Source: Streptomyces sp. ADI96-02
GTDB taxonomy: Bacteria; Actinomycetota; Actinomycetes; Streptomycetales; Streptomycetaceae
Assembly: GCF_003846185.1 (NCBI RefSeq)
Contig: NZ_ML123034.1
Coordinates: 1,168,727 to 1,232,726 of the forward strand
Length of the DNA stretch: 64,000 nucleotides
Direction: 5' to 3'
Shown here: one piece after another, positions 43,433-51,894 of the stretch
How positions within the stretch are numbered: the stretch's first letter is position 1
Layout of the letters: the number at the start of each line of letters is the position of its first letter
The notes under the pieces: generated by a model
What the model was told of the DNA's origin: nothing
The model's input: only the letters and a program-made list of their open reading frames with translations
Database searches by the model: none
Made by a program: the position numbers and the translations under genes

Positions 43433-43527
43433 CGCCGCTCTTCCCTTCGGGGGCCGGGTGTGGACTTCCGAGCCCACGTTATGTGCGCTTGCCCCGTCTC
43501 GCGCCGTGGATACGGCAGTCTGGGGCG

Positions 43528-44274
43528 ATGACGACGGCGCGGGGCCCGCAGAGGGCCGACGGATGGACGGCTGCGGTACGGCAACGGCTCGGTCTCGGCA
43601 GGCTGCTCCCTCTGGGGGAGGCGGCGGACGGCGCCTGGATCGCGGAGACGGCGGCGGCCTCCGTGCTGCGCGGAGCGGTGACGGGGCCCGGCACCGTGCT
43701 CGGCAGGCTGCGGATCGGCCCCGTCGAGGCCGCCGCCCCCGGATTCCCGGTGGTCGCGCCGGGCACGGCCGCGCCGCCGGCACCGCCGAGCGCGCTGCCC
43801 CGGGGGCCGCTGCGGATCGAGGCGGAGTTCGCGGCGGCCCCGGACCGGCCGCTGCCGGCCGCCGCGGCGGCCCTGCGCACGGCGCTCGTCACCGCGGCCT
43901 CCGCGCGGCTCGGGATGGAGGTCGCCGAGGTCGATCTGCGGGTGACCGCATTGCTCGACGGCGGTGCGCCCGATCAGGTGAGGGAGGCGGTGGCACGGTT
44001 CCCGGCGGCCCCGCCCGAGGGCCCGGAGGAGGCGGCGGCGGCCGGGGTCCCGGGCGTCGTGTCGCTGACCGAGGTCCTGGGCGGCGCGGTGCTCACCGCC
44101 GAGGACCACGTCCGGGTCGAGGTGGCGACGGCCGGTGACCACCGGGCGCTCGACGTGGCCCGGTCGGTGCGTACGGCCGTCTCGGCGGCCGTGGCGGGCC
44201 GGCTGCCGGTGTCGGTGCTGGTCACCGAGGTGGTGGAGCGGGACTCCGGCGGGGGCGCGGGCCTCAGTCGGTGA
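43528..44274 (+). CDS. Hypothetical protein, probably divergent tandem Asp23-like
   Basis: A 248-aa soluble Ala-rich protein divergent from the Asp23 cluster. Two segments have the pattern of the second half of an Asp23 domain: RIEAEFAAAPDRPLPAAAAA with MEVAEVDLRVTALL (about 92-145), and RVEVATAGDHRALDVARSVR with PVSVLVTEVVE (about 195-240). I infer a duplicated, diverged Asp23 fold, and no family name is certain. CAGTCT (43516-43521) sits six bases before ATG 43528, leaderless-like. The last 11 bp overlap the convergent enoyl-CoA hydratase gene. Confidence 0.75.
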   Translation: MTTARGPQRADGWTAAVRQRLGLGRLLPLGEAADGAWIAETAAASVLRGAVTGPGTVLGRLRIGPVEAAAPGFPVVAPGTAAPPAPPSALPRGPLRIEAEFAAAPDRPLPAAAAALRTALVTAASARLGMEVAEVDLRVTALLDGGAPDQVREAVARFPAAPPEGPEEAAAAGVPGVVSLTEVLGGAVLTAEDHVRVEVATAGDHRALDVARSVRTAVSAAVAGRLPVSVLVTEVVERDSGGGAGLSR

Positions 44275-45055
44275 TGCCCGCCAGATCGCGCAGCCGGCGG
44301 CCCTGGGCGGCCCGCTCCGCGGTGCGCTGCTCCTCGTACGTCCGCGCGGCGGCGCCGCCCAGCAGGGCCTTGGTCTCGACGACGGCGTCACGCGGGGCGG
44401 CGAGCAGCGCCGCGGCCAGGTCGCGGGCGGCCCCGTCGAGCTGGTCGGCGGCCACCACCAGGTTGGCGAGACCGGTGCGCTCGGCCTCCTCCGCGTGGAC
44501 GAAGCGGCCGGTGGCGCAGATTTCGAGCGCGCGGGCGTACCCCACGAGGCTCACCAGCGGGTGGGTGCCCGTGAGGTCGGGGACCAGGCCGAGGCTGGTC
44601 TCGCGCATGGCGAACTGCACGTCCTCGGCGACGATCCGCAGATCGCAGGCGAGGGCGAGTTGGAAGCCGGCGCCGATGGCGTGCCCCTGGACGGCCGCGA
44701 CCGACACGATGTCGTTGCGCCGCCACCAGGTGAACGCCTCCTGGTACTCCGCGATGGTCGCGTCCAGCTCGGCCTCCGGGCCGCGCGCCAGGTCGAGGAA
44801 GGAGGGCTCGCCGTCGAAGCCCTCGGGGGTGAACGCCTGCCGGTCGAGGCCGGCGGAGAAGGAGACGCCCTCGGCGCGGAGCACCACGATCCGCACGGTG
44901 CCGGGGAGCACCCGTCCGGCCTCCGCCAACGCCCGCCACAGAGCCGGAGACTGGGCGTTGCGCTTGGCCGGGTTGGCGAGTGTCACGGTGGCGATCGCGT
45001 CATCGACGGTGAGCCGTACGCCGTCCCTGTCGAGCACGGTGTCGAGCGAGGTCAT
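44264..45055 (-). CDS. Enoyl-CoA hydratase/isomerase family protein
   Basis: A 263-aa crotonase. The oxyanion-hole segments are VSFSAGLD and GHAIGAGFQLALACDLRI, and glutamates sit where enoyl-CoA hydratase needs them (MRETSLGLVPDLTGTHPL and ALEICATG). It probably hydrates trans-2-enoyl-CoA in fatty acid or aromatic acid breakdown. ATG 45055 follows GGAGG. A large palindrome lies 58-89 bp upstream. Its 3' end overlaps the convergent gene by 11 bp. Confidence 0.9.
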   Translation of the reverse strand: MTSLDTVLDRDGVRLTVDDAIATVTLANPAKRNAQSPALWRALAEAGRVLPGTVRIVVLRAEGVSFSAGLDRQAFTPEGFDGEPSFLDLARGPEAELDATIAEYQEAFTWWRRNDIVSVAAVQGHAIGAGFQLALACDLRIVAEDVQFAMRETSLGLVPDLTGTHPLVSLVGYARALEICATGRFVHAEEAERTGLANLVVAADQLDGAARDLAAALLAAPRDAVVETKALLGGAAARTYEEQRTAERAAQGRRLRDLAGITD

Positions 45056-45112
45056 GGGGCGCCTCCGGATCGGGTGCGGTCAGCACTCAGCAACTAAGTG
45101 ACTGAACAGTAA

Positions 45113-45144
45113 CCACCCGGTCGACCGTACGGTCAGCCGGGTGG
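45113..45144. promoter_or_regulatory. 32-bp palindrome upstream of the enoyl-CoA hydratase gene
   Basis: CCACCCGG (45113-45120) and CCGGGTGG (45137-45144) flank a perfect 12-bp core palindrome GACCGTACGGTC (45123-45134). Only the two 2-nt connectors differ from full symmetry. The core resembles TetR-family operators of fatty-acid genes, but it also lies after gbn and could be a terminator hairpin for that gene. No TetR gene is adjacent. Confidence 0.65.
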
Positions 45145-45206
45145 CCACCTCGAAATCCGATGAGCCCCGGGGCGCGCCCTGCGGCGGCCCCGGACGTCGC
45201 GGGCCC

Positions 45207-45428
45207 TCAGGCCGAAGCGGCCTTCTTGCCCCGCGTAGCTCCGCCGCGTCCCCGCAGCGTCACTCCTGACTCACTGAGCATCCGGTGGACGAACCCGTAG
45301 GAGCGGCCCGTTTCCTCGGCCAGCGCCCGGATGCTCGCACCGGAGTCGTACTTCTTCTTCAGGTCTGCCGCGAGCTTGTCACGCGCGGCGCCGGTCACCC
45401 GGCTGCCCTTCTTCAGAGTCTCGGCCAC
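45207..45428 (-). CDS. gbn: GATC-binding nucleoid-associated protein Gbn
   Basis: A 73-aa basic protein with a helix-turn-helix in SIRALAEETGRSYGFVHRML, an N-terminal basic helix (GAARDKLAADLKKKYDSG) and an Arg/Gly/Lys tail. It matches my memory of Gbn (SCO1839 of S. coelicolor), a small abundant actinobacterial protein that binds GATC sites and affects development. GTG 45428 follows GAGGAGG. A TGATCA site lies about 38 bp upstream of the start (around 45465-45470), so autoregulation is possible. Confidence 0.88.
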   Translation of the reverse strand: MAETLKKGSRVTGAARDKLAADLKKKYDSGASIRALAEETGRSYGFVHRMLSESGVTLRGRGGATRGKKAASA

Positions 45429-45746
45429 CCGTGCCTCCTCAAGGAAGTGCGCTCTGGACTCTCATGATCACCCCTCCCGCGCCTCCTGGCCACCCATTCG
45501 GCAAGGTCGGTACGACGGGATTGGCGGTCGCCGAGGGCTCCGACACGAGCGGAATGCCCTATTCCATGGGGCTGCGCCGGCATACGGCCCCGACTGCGGA
45601 AAGAACCACCAGGTCAGGGCCGTACGGGGGGTGAGGAGCCGGAATCGGGGGCACCGCGGGCGAGCGCGGGGCGCACCACCGGGGTACGAGAGACACTCAC
45701 GCAGATGACGGATCACGCGTAGGCCGAATGATCCATCCGAAGTGGA
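45429..45746 (-). other. Intergenic region upstream of gbn, no gene seen
   Basis: This 318-bp region lies between the ABC-F stop and the gbn start, both on the minus strand, and should hold the gbn promoter. It contains TGATCA around 45465-45470. I see no convincing small gene. An 82-codon minus-strand frame at 45468-45716 has an unsettled, Arg/Pro/Cys-rich composition and no ribosome-binding site, so it is not called. Confidence 0.5.
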
Positions 45747-47345
45747 TCAGGCCAGGGCGACGAGATCCCGGTAGTCGGCTCCCCAGAGGTCCTCGACGCC
45801 GTCGGGGAGCAGGATGATCCGCTCCGGCTGGAGCGCCTCGACGGCGCCCTCGTCGTGGGTGACGAGGACGACCGCGCCCTTGTAGGTGCGCAGTGCGCCG
45901 AGGATCTCCTCGCGGCTGGCGGGGTCGAGGTTGTTCGTCGGCTCGTCGAGCAGGAGCACGTTGGCGGAGGAGACGACGAGGGTCGCGAGCGCGAGCCGGG
46001 TCTTCTCGCCGCCGGAGAGGACGCCGGCGGGCTTGTCGACGTCGTCGCCGGAGAAGAGGAAGGAGCCGAGCGTCTTGCGGACCTCGACGAGGTCGAGGTC
46101 GGGCGCGGCGGAGCGCATGTTCTCCAGGACGGTGCGCTCCGGGTCCAGGGTCTCGTGCTCCTGGGCGTAGTAGCCGAGCTTGAGGCCGTGGCCCTCGATG
46201 ACCTGGCCGGTGTCGGGCTTCTCCGCGCCGCCGAGCAGCCGCAGCAGCGTGGTCTTGCCGGCTCCGTTGAGGCCGAGGATGACGACGCGGGAGCCCTTGT
46301 CGATGGCGAGGTCGACGTCGGTGAAGATCTCCAGGGATCCGTACGACTTGGACAGGCCCTCGGCCATGAGCGGGGTCTTCCCGCACGGCGAGGGCTCGGG
46401 GAAGCGGAGCTTGGCGACCTTGTCGGCGACCCGGACGGCCTCCAGGCCGGACAGCAGCCGTTCGGCGCGCTTGGCCATGTTCTGGGCGGCGACGGTCTTG
46501 GTGGCCTTGGCGCGCATCTTGTCGGCCTGCGAGTTGAGGGCCGCGGCCTTCTTCTCGGCGTTCTGGCGCTCGCGCTTGCGGCGCTTCTCGTCGGCCTCGC
46601 GCTGCTGCTGGTAGAGCTTCCAGCCCATGTTGTAGACGTCGATCCGGGAGCGGTTGGCGTCGAGGTAGAAGACCTTGTTGACCACCGTCTCGACCAGGTC
46701 GACGTCGTGGGAGATGACGACGAAGCCGCCGCGGTAGGACTTGAGGTAGTCGCGCAGCCAGACGATCGAGTCGGCGTCGAGGTGGTTGGTGGGCTCGTCC
46801 AGGAGCAGGGTGTCGGCGTCCGAGAAGAGGATCCGGGCCAGCTCGACGCGGCGGCGCTGACCGCCGGAGAGCGTGTGCAGGGGCTGGCCGAGCACCCGGT
46901 CGGGCAGGTTGAGGGCCGCGGCGATGGTGGCGGCCTCGGCCTCGGCGGCGTATCCGCCCTTGGTGAGGAACTCCGTCTCCAGGCGCTCGTACCTCTTCAT
47001 CGCCTTCTCGCGGGTGGCGCCCTTGCCGTTCGCCATCCGCTCCTCGTTCTCGTGCATCTTGCGCAGGATCTCGTCGAGACCGCGGGCGGAGAGGATGCGG
47101 TCGCGGGCGAGGACGTCGAGGTCGCCGGTGCGCGGGTCCTGCGGGAGGTAGCCGACCTCGCCGGACCGGGTGATGGCGCCGCCGGCGGGGGTGCCCTCGC
47201 CCGCCAGGCACTTGGTGAGGGTGGTCTTGCCGGCGCCGTTGCGGCCGACGAGGCCGATGCGGTCGCCCTTGGCGATGCGGAACGAGGCGGACTCGATGAG
47301 AATGCGGGCGCCGGCGCGCAGCTCGATGCCGGATGCGGTGATCAC
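45747..47345 (-). CDS. ABC-F family ATP-binding protein
   Basis: A 532-aa protein with two ABC domains in tandem and no membrane part. Domain 1 has GRNGAGKTT (about 34-42), LSGGQRRRVELARILF and LLLDEPTNHLDADS. The Lys/Arg-rich linker is at about 245-290 (READEKRRKRERQNAEKKAA). Domain 2 has GLNGAGKTT, LSGGEKTRLALA and LLLDEPTNNLD. ABC-F proteins act on the ribosome, either as translation factors or by protecting from antibiotics. Sequence alone does not separate these. GTG 47345 follows GGAG. Confidence 0.94.
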   Translation of the reverse strand: MITASGIELRAGARILIESASFRIAKGDRIGLVGRNGAGKTTLTKCLAGEGTPAGGAITRSGEVGYLPQDPRTGDLDVLARDRILSARGLDEILRKMHENEERMANGKGATREKAMKRYERLETEFLTKGGYAAEAEAATIAAALNLPDRVLGQPLHTLSGGQRRRVELARILFSDADTLLLDEPTNHLDADSIVWLRDYLKSYRGGFVVISHDVDLVETVVNKVFYLDANRSRIDVYNMGWKLYQQQREADEKRRKRERQNAEKKAAALNSQADKMRAKATKTVAAQNMAKRAERLLSGLEAVRVADKVAKLRFPEPSPCGKTPLMAEGLSKSYGSLEIFTDVDLAIDKGSRVVILGLNGAGKTTLLRLLGGAEKPDTGQVIEGHGLKLGYYAQEHETLDPERTVLENMRSAAPDLDLVEVRKTLGSFLFSGDDVDKPAGVLSGGEKTRLALATLVVSSANVLLLDEPTNNLDPASREEILGALRTYKGAVVLVTHDEGAVEALQPERIILLPDGVEDLWGADYRDLVALA

Positions 47346-47520
47346 GGAAGGACTCCAGGGCAGTGGGGACGGCGGAGGGACGAGGGCGGAGGTCTCTCGA
47401 CGCCGCTAATGCACAAGGAGGAAGGCCATGCGGCCCATTCTACTGGCGCTGCGCAACTGCTTTCCGCCCGATCCGCCGGGCGGCGCCGGGCCGGATCCGC
47501 CGCCCGGTGGAAGACTGAGA

Positions 47521-47546
47521 CGCGGATCACACCCGGGTGGTCCGCG
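47521..47546. promoter_or_regulatory. Near-palindrome upstream of the VOC gene
   Basis: CGCGGA (47521-47526) and TCCGCG (47541-47546) flank CACACCCGGGTGG, giving a 26-bp near-perfect inverted repeat ending 19 bp before ATG 47566. It could be an operator or a leader hairpin. No regulator gene is adjacent. Confidence 0.4.
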
Positions 47547-47565
47547 GCGGAGGAGGTCGAGTGCG

Positions 47566-47979
47566 ATGGCAGGCGCGGCGCAGGGCGTTCCCACGATCTA
47601 TCCGACGGTCCTGTACGACGACGCGAGAGCCGCGATCAGGACGCTCACCCAGGGCCTCGGCTTCACCGAGGAGGCGGTCTACGAGGGTGAGGGCGGCACG
47701 GTGCTGCACGCCGAGCTGTCCTGCGGCAACGGCCGGGTGATGCTCGGTTCCAAGGGCCGCGACGGGGTCTTCGCGCGGGCCATGGCGGGCGCGGGGCCCT
47801 CGGGGGTGTACGTGGTCGTGGACGAGGTGGACGAGCACCACGCCCGCGCCGTGGAGTTCGGCGTGGAGATCCTGATGCCGCCGACGGACCAGGACTACGG
47901 CTCGCGGGACTACATGGCGCGGGACGCGGAGGGCAACATCTGGAGCTTCGGGACGTACGCCCCGGGGTCCGCCGACTGA
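47566..47979 (+). CDS. VOC-family (glyoxalase/bleomycin-resistance fold) protein
   Basis: A 137-aa single VOC-domain protein with PTIYPTVLYDDARAAIRTLT, HAELSCGNGRVMLGS and SGVYVVVDEVDEHHARAVEF, ending YMARDAEGNIWSFGTY. The C-terminal RDAEGNIWSFGTY block is characteristic of the PhnB-like/YkcA subgroup. Ligand and reaction are unknown. ATG 47566 is preceded by GGAGGAGG. It diverges from the ABC-F gene. Confidence 0.88.
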   Translation: MAGAAQGVPTIYPTVLYDDARAAIRTLTQGLGFTEEAVYEGEGGTVLHAELSCGNGRVMLGSKGRDGVFARAMAGAGPSGVYVVVDEVDEHHARAVEFGVEILMPPTDQDYGSRDYMARDAEGNIWSFGTYAPGSAD

Positions 47980-48009
47980 GCGCGGACCGGACCCCGGCGG
48001 CGGCCGATG

Positions 48010-49410
48010 TCAGACGCCGCCCGTGTGCACCTGGAAGGCGGCCCGGCGCATGGCCTTGGCCAGGGCCGGGTCGGGGTGGGCGGCGGCCAGCGCGACCAGG
48101 ACCTGCACGGTGCGGGGGTGGCCGACGGCCCTGACCTCGTCCAGCAGGGCGGGCACGGTGCCCTGTACGGCCGAGTCGAGGTGGCGCACCAGCAGCCCGG
48201 TCTCGCCGTGGTCGGCGACGGCGGCGGCCGTGTCGACCCAGAGCCAGGTGGCCTCCTCGCGGCTGAGGACGTCCTGGGCGTCGTCCGGGTCGCTGCCCTC
48301 GTACTCGGCGAGCCAGAGCAGGGCGTAGGGCCGCAGCGACTGGTCGGCGACGACGGCGCGGACCTCGGGTTCGGCGGGCGCGCCGACGACCCGCAGCGCC
48401 TCGAAGGCCAGACCGCGCAGCAGCGCGTCCTGGCCCCGGGCCACGGCGAGGAGTTCGGCGACGGCGCTGGTGACCGTACGGGCGGCGAGCCAGGCGCGGT
48501 ACTCGTCGCGGGCCGGTCCGGGGGTGAGGCGGGCGCAGCCGAGGAGCATGTCGGCGGCGGACTGCTCGATGTTCCCGGCCGGGCTCTGGGCGGCGACGCA
48601 GATCTGTTCCAGCTTCACCCAGACCGCCCAGTTGCCGAGGGGTGTGAGCGTGGCGTGCCCGTCGCCCAGGGTCAGCGCGCCGACGGCGGCCAGGCCCTCC
48701 AGGGCCCAGTCGAGCAGCAGGGCGTTGAGTTCGGCGCTCCGGGCGGGGGCGGGGCGCTCGGCGGCCGGGGCGCCGGGGCCGGCGGGTCTGCCGGGTCCGT
48801 AGGGCACTTCGCAGCGCTCCTCCTGGAGTTCGGCGATGCGCTGGCCGAGGAGGTCCAGGAGGGCGGGCACCGGCACGGCGCCGGCGGAGAGCTGGAGGAG
48901 CGAGAGCACCTGGGGCACGGCCTCGACGGCCTCGGCCACCGCGCCGGTCTCGATGTCCCCGGGGGCGGCGTGGACCAGGGACCACGCGTCGAAGAGGGCC
49001 ACCCAGCCGCGCAGGACGGCCGAGTCGTCCCGGTCCCAGGCCCGCAGCCGCCAGCCGGGGCGGGCGGTGTCGCCGTGCAGTTCGATGAGTCCGGCCAGCC
49101 GGGCCCGGTCCCAGCCCGCGCGCACCTGCGCCGGGGAGAGCTCCAGGGCGGTCGCGGCCCGTTCGAGGGCGTGGGCGGCGAGCGGGGGCGAACCGGCCGG
49201 GCCCGGGGCTCCGGCCGCCCAGTGGGCGACGCGTACGGCGTCGGCGAGGACCGCCCTGGCCTGGCGTGCCAGTTCCGTACGGGGCGGGGTGCCCTCGGGC
49301 GGCCTGGGGGCCGGCCTGGTGCGCCGGGTGGTCACGGCCTTGCGGGCGGTGGCAAGGGGTCGCGGGCGGACAAGTCGCAGCCTGGAGTCGCGCGGGGTAC
49401 GGGACGTCAC
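48010..49410 (-). CDS. Conserved actinobacterial protein of unknown function
   Basis: A 466-aa soluble protein. It has a basic N-terminus (about 1-45), then an Ala/Leu/Trp-rich helical body with ALDLS-like helices such as VAELLAVARGQDALLRGLAF and LLVRHLDSAVQGTVPALLDE that look like HEAT-type repeats in the last 200 residues. A winged-helix-like stretch appears near LDWALEGLAAVGALTLGDGH. No enzyme motif is recognised. The GTG start at 49410 lies six bases after AAGACT (49417-49422 on the minus strand), leaderless-like, and has no ribosome-binding site. Confidence 0.78.
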   Translation of the reverse strand: MTSRTPRDSRLRLVRPRPLATARKAVTTRRTRPAPRPPEGTPPRTELARQARAVLADAVRVAHWAAGAPGPAGSPPLAAHALERAATALELSPAQVRAGWDRARLAGLIELHGDTARPGWRLRAWDRDDSAVLRGWVALFDAWSLVHAAPGDIETGAVAEAVEAVPQVLSLLQLSAGAVPVPALLDLLGQRIAELQEERCEVPYGPGRPAGPGAPAAERPAPARSAELNALLLDWALEGLAAVGALTLGDGHATLTPLGNWAVWVKLEQICVAAQSPAGNIEQSAADMLLGCARLTPGPARDEYRAWLAARTVTSAVAELLAVARGQDALLRGLAFEALRVVGAPAEPEVRAVVADQSLRPYALLWLAEYEGSDPDDAQDVLSREEATWLWVDTAAAVADHGETGLLVRHLDSAVQGTVPALLDEVRAVGHPRTVQVLVALAAAHPDPALAKAMRRAAFQVHTGGV

Positions 49411-49519
49411 GGGAGCAGTCTTGCCCCTGACGGCCCGAAAGCCCAAACGGAAGGCGTTTCCCCGGTCCGGGCGGGGTTCCCGGGGCGCGGCGGACGGCGG
49501 CGCCGGACGCCGCGTCCGC

Positions 49520-50647
49520 TCACATCAGCGGCGTGAGGAAGCGCCGCAGGGTCTCCTCGTACCCGGCCGGGTCGGCGTTCCACATCGCCGCATGCGGAGC
49601 GCGGGGCACTTCGTGCAGGGTGACCAGGTCCGGGCGGCGGGCGGCCAGTTCGCGCGACGGCCGCCAGGGGGCGATCGCGTCGTCCGGGCCGTGGAAGAGC
49701 AGCGTCGGGGCGGTCAGCTCCTCGGGCAGGGAGGTCTCCTGGAGCGGGGTCGTGGTCATCCCGGTCCGGCCCTGGGCGGCGCGGACGGCCGGCGGCAGCA
49801 GCGCGGCGGGCACGCCCCGGGCCCTGGCGAGGGCCCCGATGGTGGCCCGGGGGTCCAGCACGGGCGAGTCCAGGACCAGGCCGCCGACGTACTCGCGGAG
49901 CGGGGAGTCGACGGCCGCGCGCAGGGCCATGGTGGCTCCGGTGGACCAGCCGTACAGGATCACCTTCTCGGCCCCGTGGCGGACGGCGTGGCGGATCGCG
50001 GCGTCCAGGTCGCGCCATTCGGCCGCGCCGAGGCGGCCGAGTCCGCCGTCGGGGCGGGGCGCTCCGGCGTCGCCCCGGTAGGAGAGGTCCAGGACCGGCA
50101 GGCTCTGACCGTCCAGGAAGCCCATCAGGTTCATGGGGTGTTCCCGGGTGGTGCCGAGCCCGTGCACGGTGATCACCCAAGTGTCGCGGTCGCCGGGTAC
50201 GTACCAGGCGGGCAGGCCGCCGAGTTCGCCGGGGATCTCGATGTCCCGGTGGGCCAGGCCGAGGGCGCTGCCGGGGTCGCCCCGGTGCAGGACGGGGGTC
50301 ATGCGGACCTTGTCCCCCGGTTCGAGGACTCCGGAGGCGACCCGCTCCAGCCGTCGCACGACGGTGTCGGCGGCGGAGGGCGGCTGGTCGACGACGGGTC
50401 CGACGACCGCCTGCACGCCGTCGCCGGTCAGTCCGTACAGACCGGGCCGCAGCGCGGGGAACGAGCGGGTCAGGGTGATGTGTCCGGCCGCCGTGGCGTG
50501 CACGGTGACCTTGCGGTCGGTGGGGAGGGGACGTCCGGACGCCGGCCTCAGGGCGGCGTCGCTGGCGTACCGGCCGGCCGCGACCGCTGCCGCGCCGACG
50601 CCGAGGATGGTGGTGACGGCCGTTGCCGTCGCAGTTGCCGGGCGCAC
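49520..50647 (-). CDS. Alpha/beta hydrolase, membrane-anchored or secreted
   Basis: A 375-aa hydrolase with an N-terminal hydrophobic segment (TAVTTILGVGAAAVAAGRYA). The catalytic domain has HGLGTTREHPMN for the oxyanion region, nucleophile Ser in YGWSTGAT, and a C-terminal Asp/His in FHGPDDAIAPWR and PRAPHAAMW. It resembles the bacterial peptidase/esterase alpha-beta hydrolases acting outside the membrane. The substrate is unknown. GTG 50647 is chosen because GACACT lies exactly six bases upstream (50654-50659 on the minus strand). Confidence 0.88.
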   Translation of the reverse strand: MRPATATATAVTTILGVGAAAVAAGRYASDAALRPASGRPLPTDRKVTVHATAAGHITLTRSFPALRPGLYGLTGDGVQAVVGPVVDQPPSAADTVVRRLERVASGVLEPGDKVRMTPVLHRGDPGSALGLAHRDIEIPGELGGLPAWYVPGDRDTWVITVHGLGTTREHPMNLMGFLDGQSLPVLDLSYRGDAGAPRPDGGLGRLGAAEWRDLDAAIRHAVRHGAEKVILYGWSTGATMALRAAVDSPLREYVGGLVLDSPVLDPRATIGALARARGVPAALLPPAVRAAQGRTGMTTTPLQETSLPEELTAPTLLFHGPDDAIAPWRPSRELAARRPDLVTLHEVPRAPHAAMWNADPAGYEETLRRFLTPLM

Positions 50648-50764
50648 GGCTCCAGTGTCGTGGCGCGGGCGGCGGGGTGCCAGTGGACGGGGGCCGTACG
50701 GTGCGACGGGCGGGCCGGGCAGGCCCGGTGGCGCCGGAATGTCCACAGCGGCGGGGCGGTGGGG

Positions 50765-51538
50765 TCAGCGGGGCTGGCCGTAGCTCCGGAGGGCTTCGGC
50801 CGCCTCGTCCAGTTGGGCGGGCGTCAGCAGGCCGGGCCGGTGGCCGGGGACGGAGCTGGCGGTGAGCCAGAGGCGGCAGAGCCATTCCAGCTGGGCGGTG
50901 CGCTCGTACGCCTGGTCCAGGGTGTCGCCGTAGGTCACGGTGCCGTGGTTGGCGAGGAGGCAGCCGGTGCGGTCGCGGAGGGCGGCGCGCATGGCGTCGG
51001 CCAGCTCCGGGGTGCCGTAGCGGGCGTAGGCGGCGGTGCGCACCGGGCCGCCGAGCAGGGCCGCCGCGTAGTGGACGAGCGGCACCTCGGCGACCAGGGT
51101 GGAGACGGCCGTGGCGTGCACGGCGTGGGTGTGCACGACGGCGGCCGCGCCGGTGTCGGCGTAGACGGCGAGGTGGAGGGGGAGTTCGCTGGTCGGCGCG
51201 AGGTCGCCGAGGATCTGACGCCCGTCCAGGTCGACGCCGACGGCGTCGCCGGGGCCGAGCCGGTCGTAGGGCACTCCGCTCGGGGTCACCAGGACGGTGT
51301 CGCCGACGCGGGCGGACACGTTGCCCGAGGTGCCGACGACCAGGCCGTCGGCCGCGCTGCGGCGGGCGGTGGCGACGACGTCCCGCCACGCCTTCGCGAT
51401 CGGGTCGGGCGTCCCGGCCGGGCCGGCCGGCCTCTCGGTCAGGTCGGCCGGCGTCTCGGCCGGGCCCGGCTCCTCGCCGCTGTCCGGGGACCGCCGGCCC
51501 GTCTCCCGGGCCCGCTCGCTCGCGCTCATGCCGCTCAT
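50765..51538 (-). CDS. Class II aldolase/adducin family protein
   Basis: A 257-aa protein. After a disordered N-terminus (about 1-45), the aldolase II domain shows VVGTSGNVSARVGD, TPSGVPYDRL, the catalytic Glu in SELPLHLAVYADT, and zinc ligands in VVHTHAVHATAVS and LLANHGTV. It probably is a fuculose- or ribulose-phosphate-type aldolase or epimerase acting on a sugar phosphate. The start at 51538 is preferred over the ATG at 51529 because TACGCT is six bases upstream. Confidence 0.9.
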   Translation of the reverse strand: MSGMSASERARETGRRSPDSGEEPGPAETPADLTERPAGPAGTPDPIAKAWRDVVATARRSAADGLVVGTSGNVSARVGDTVLVTPSGVPYDRLGPGDAVGVDLDGRQILGDLAPTSELPLHLAVYADTGAAAVVHTHAVHATAVSTLVAEVPLVHYAAALLGGPVRTAAYARYGTPELADAMRAALRDRTGCLLANHGTVTYGDTLDQAYERTAQLEWLCRLWLTASSVPGHRPGLLTPAQLDEAAEALRSYGQPR

Positions 51539-51825
51539 GCCGGAAGCGTAGGGGGTGCGGCCGGTTTCCGGGCAGGCCCCGGGGCTGCGGCCGGCGGGCC
51601 CAAATCGACGCGGCGGCCGCACGGTTCGCCCGGCACGGGCGGCAAACCGGAACGCGTCAGCACGGAGTGACGGGGATCTCTTTCGGGGGGCGTACGGGGT
51701 GTCGAAGCCTTGGCCAACGAGCGGCGGAAGAGTGCCCCGGCCGGGCCCCACACGCCTCATGCGCCTCTCGCGTTCACAAGCGGAACCACCCCGCCCCGAT
51801 GGGGGACACCACAGCGCCCCGCCCA

Positions 51826-51858
51826 GTTCATCTTCCGTTCACTCAGGTTGCCTACGGT
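51826..51858 (+). promoter_or_regulatory. PHO box (PhoP-binding direct repeats) upstream of the phosphate carrier gene
   Basis: Three consecutive 11-nt units, GTTCATCTTCC (51826-51836), GTTCACTCAGG (51837-51847) and TTGCCTACGGT (51848-51858), follow the direct-repeat layout of Streptomyces PHO boxes. A further single GTTCACAAGCG lies at 51772-51782. The last unit contains TACGGT, which could be the -10 of the promoter. The rest of the 356-bp gap 51539-51894 shows no gene. Confidence 0.6.
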
Positions 51859-51894
51859 CCACGAGCCACTGACGTCGAACGATTGCCTGGGTAA

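Noticed and set aside
45468..45716. An 82-codon minus-strand frame upstream of gbn.
   Set aside because: It has no ribosome-binding site, unsettled composition and no recognisable domain. It is probably non-coding promoter DNA.
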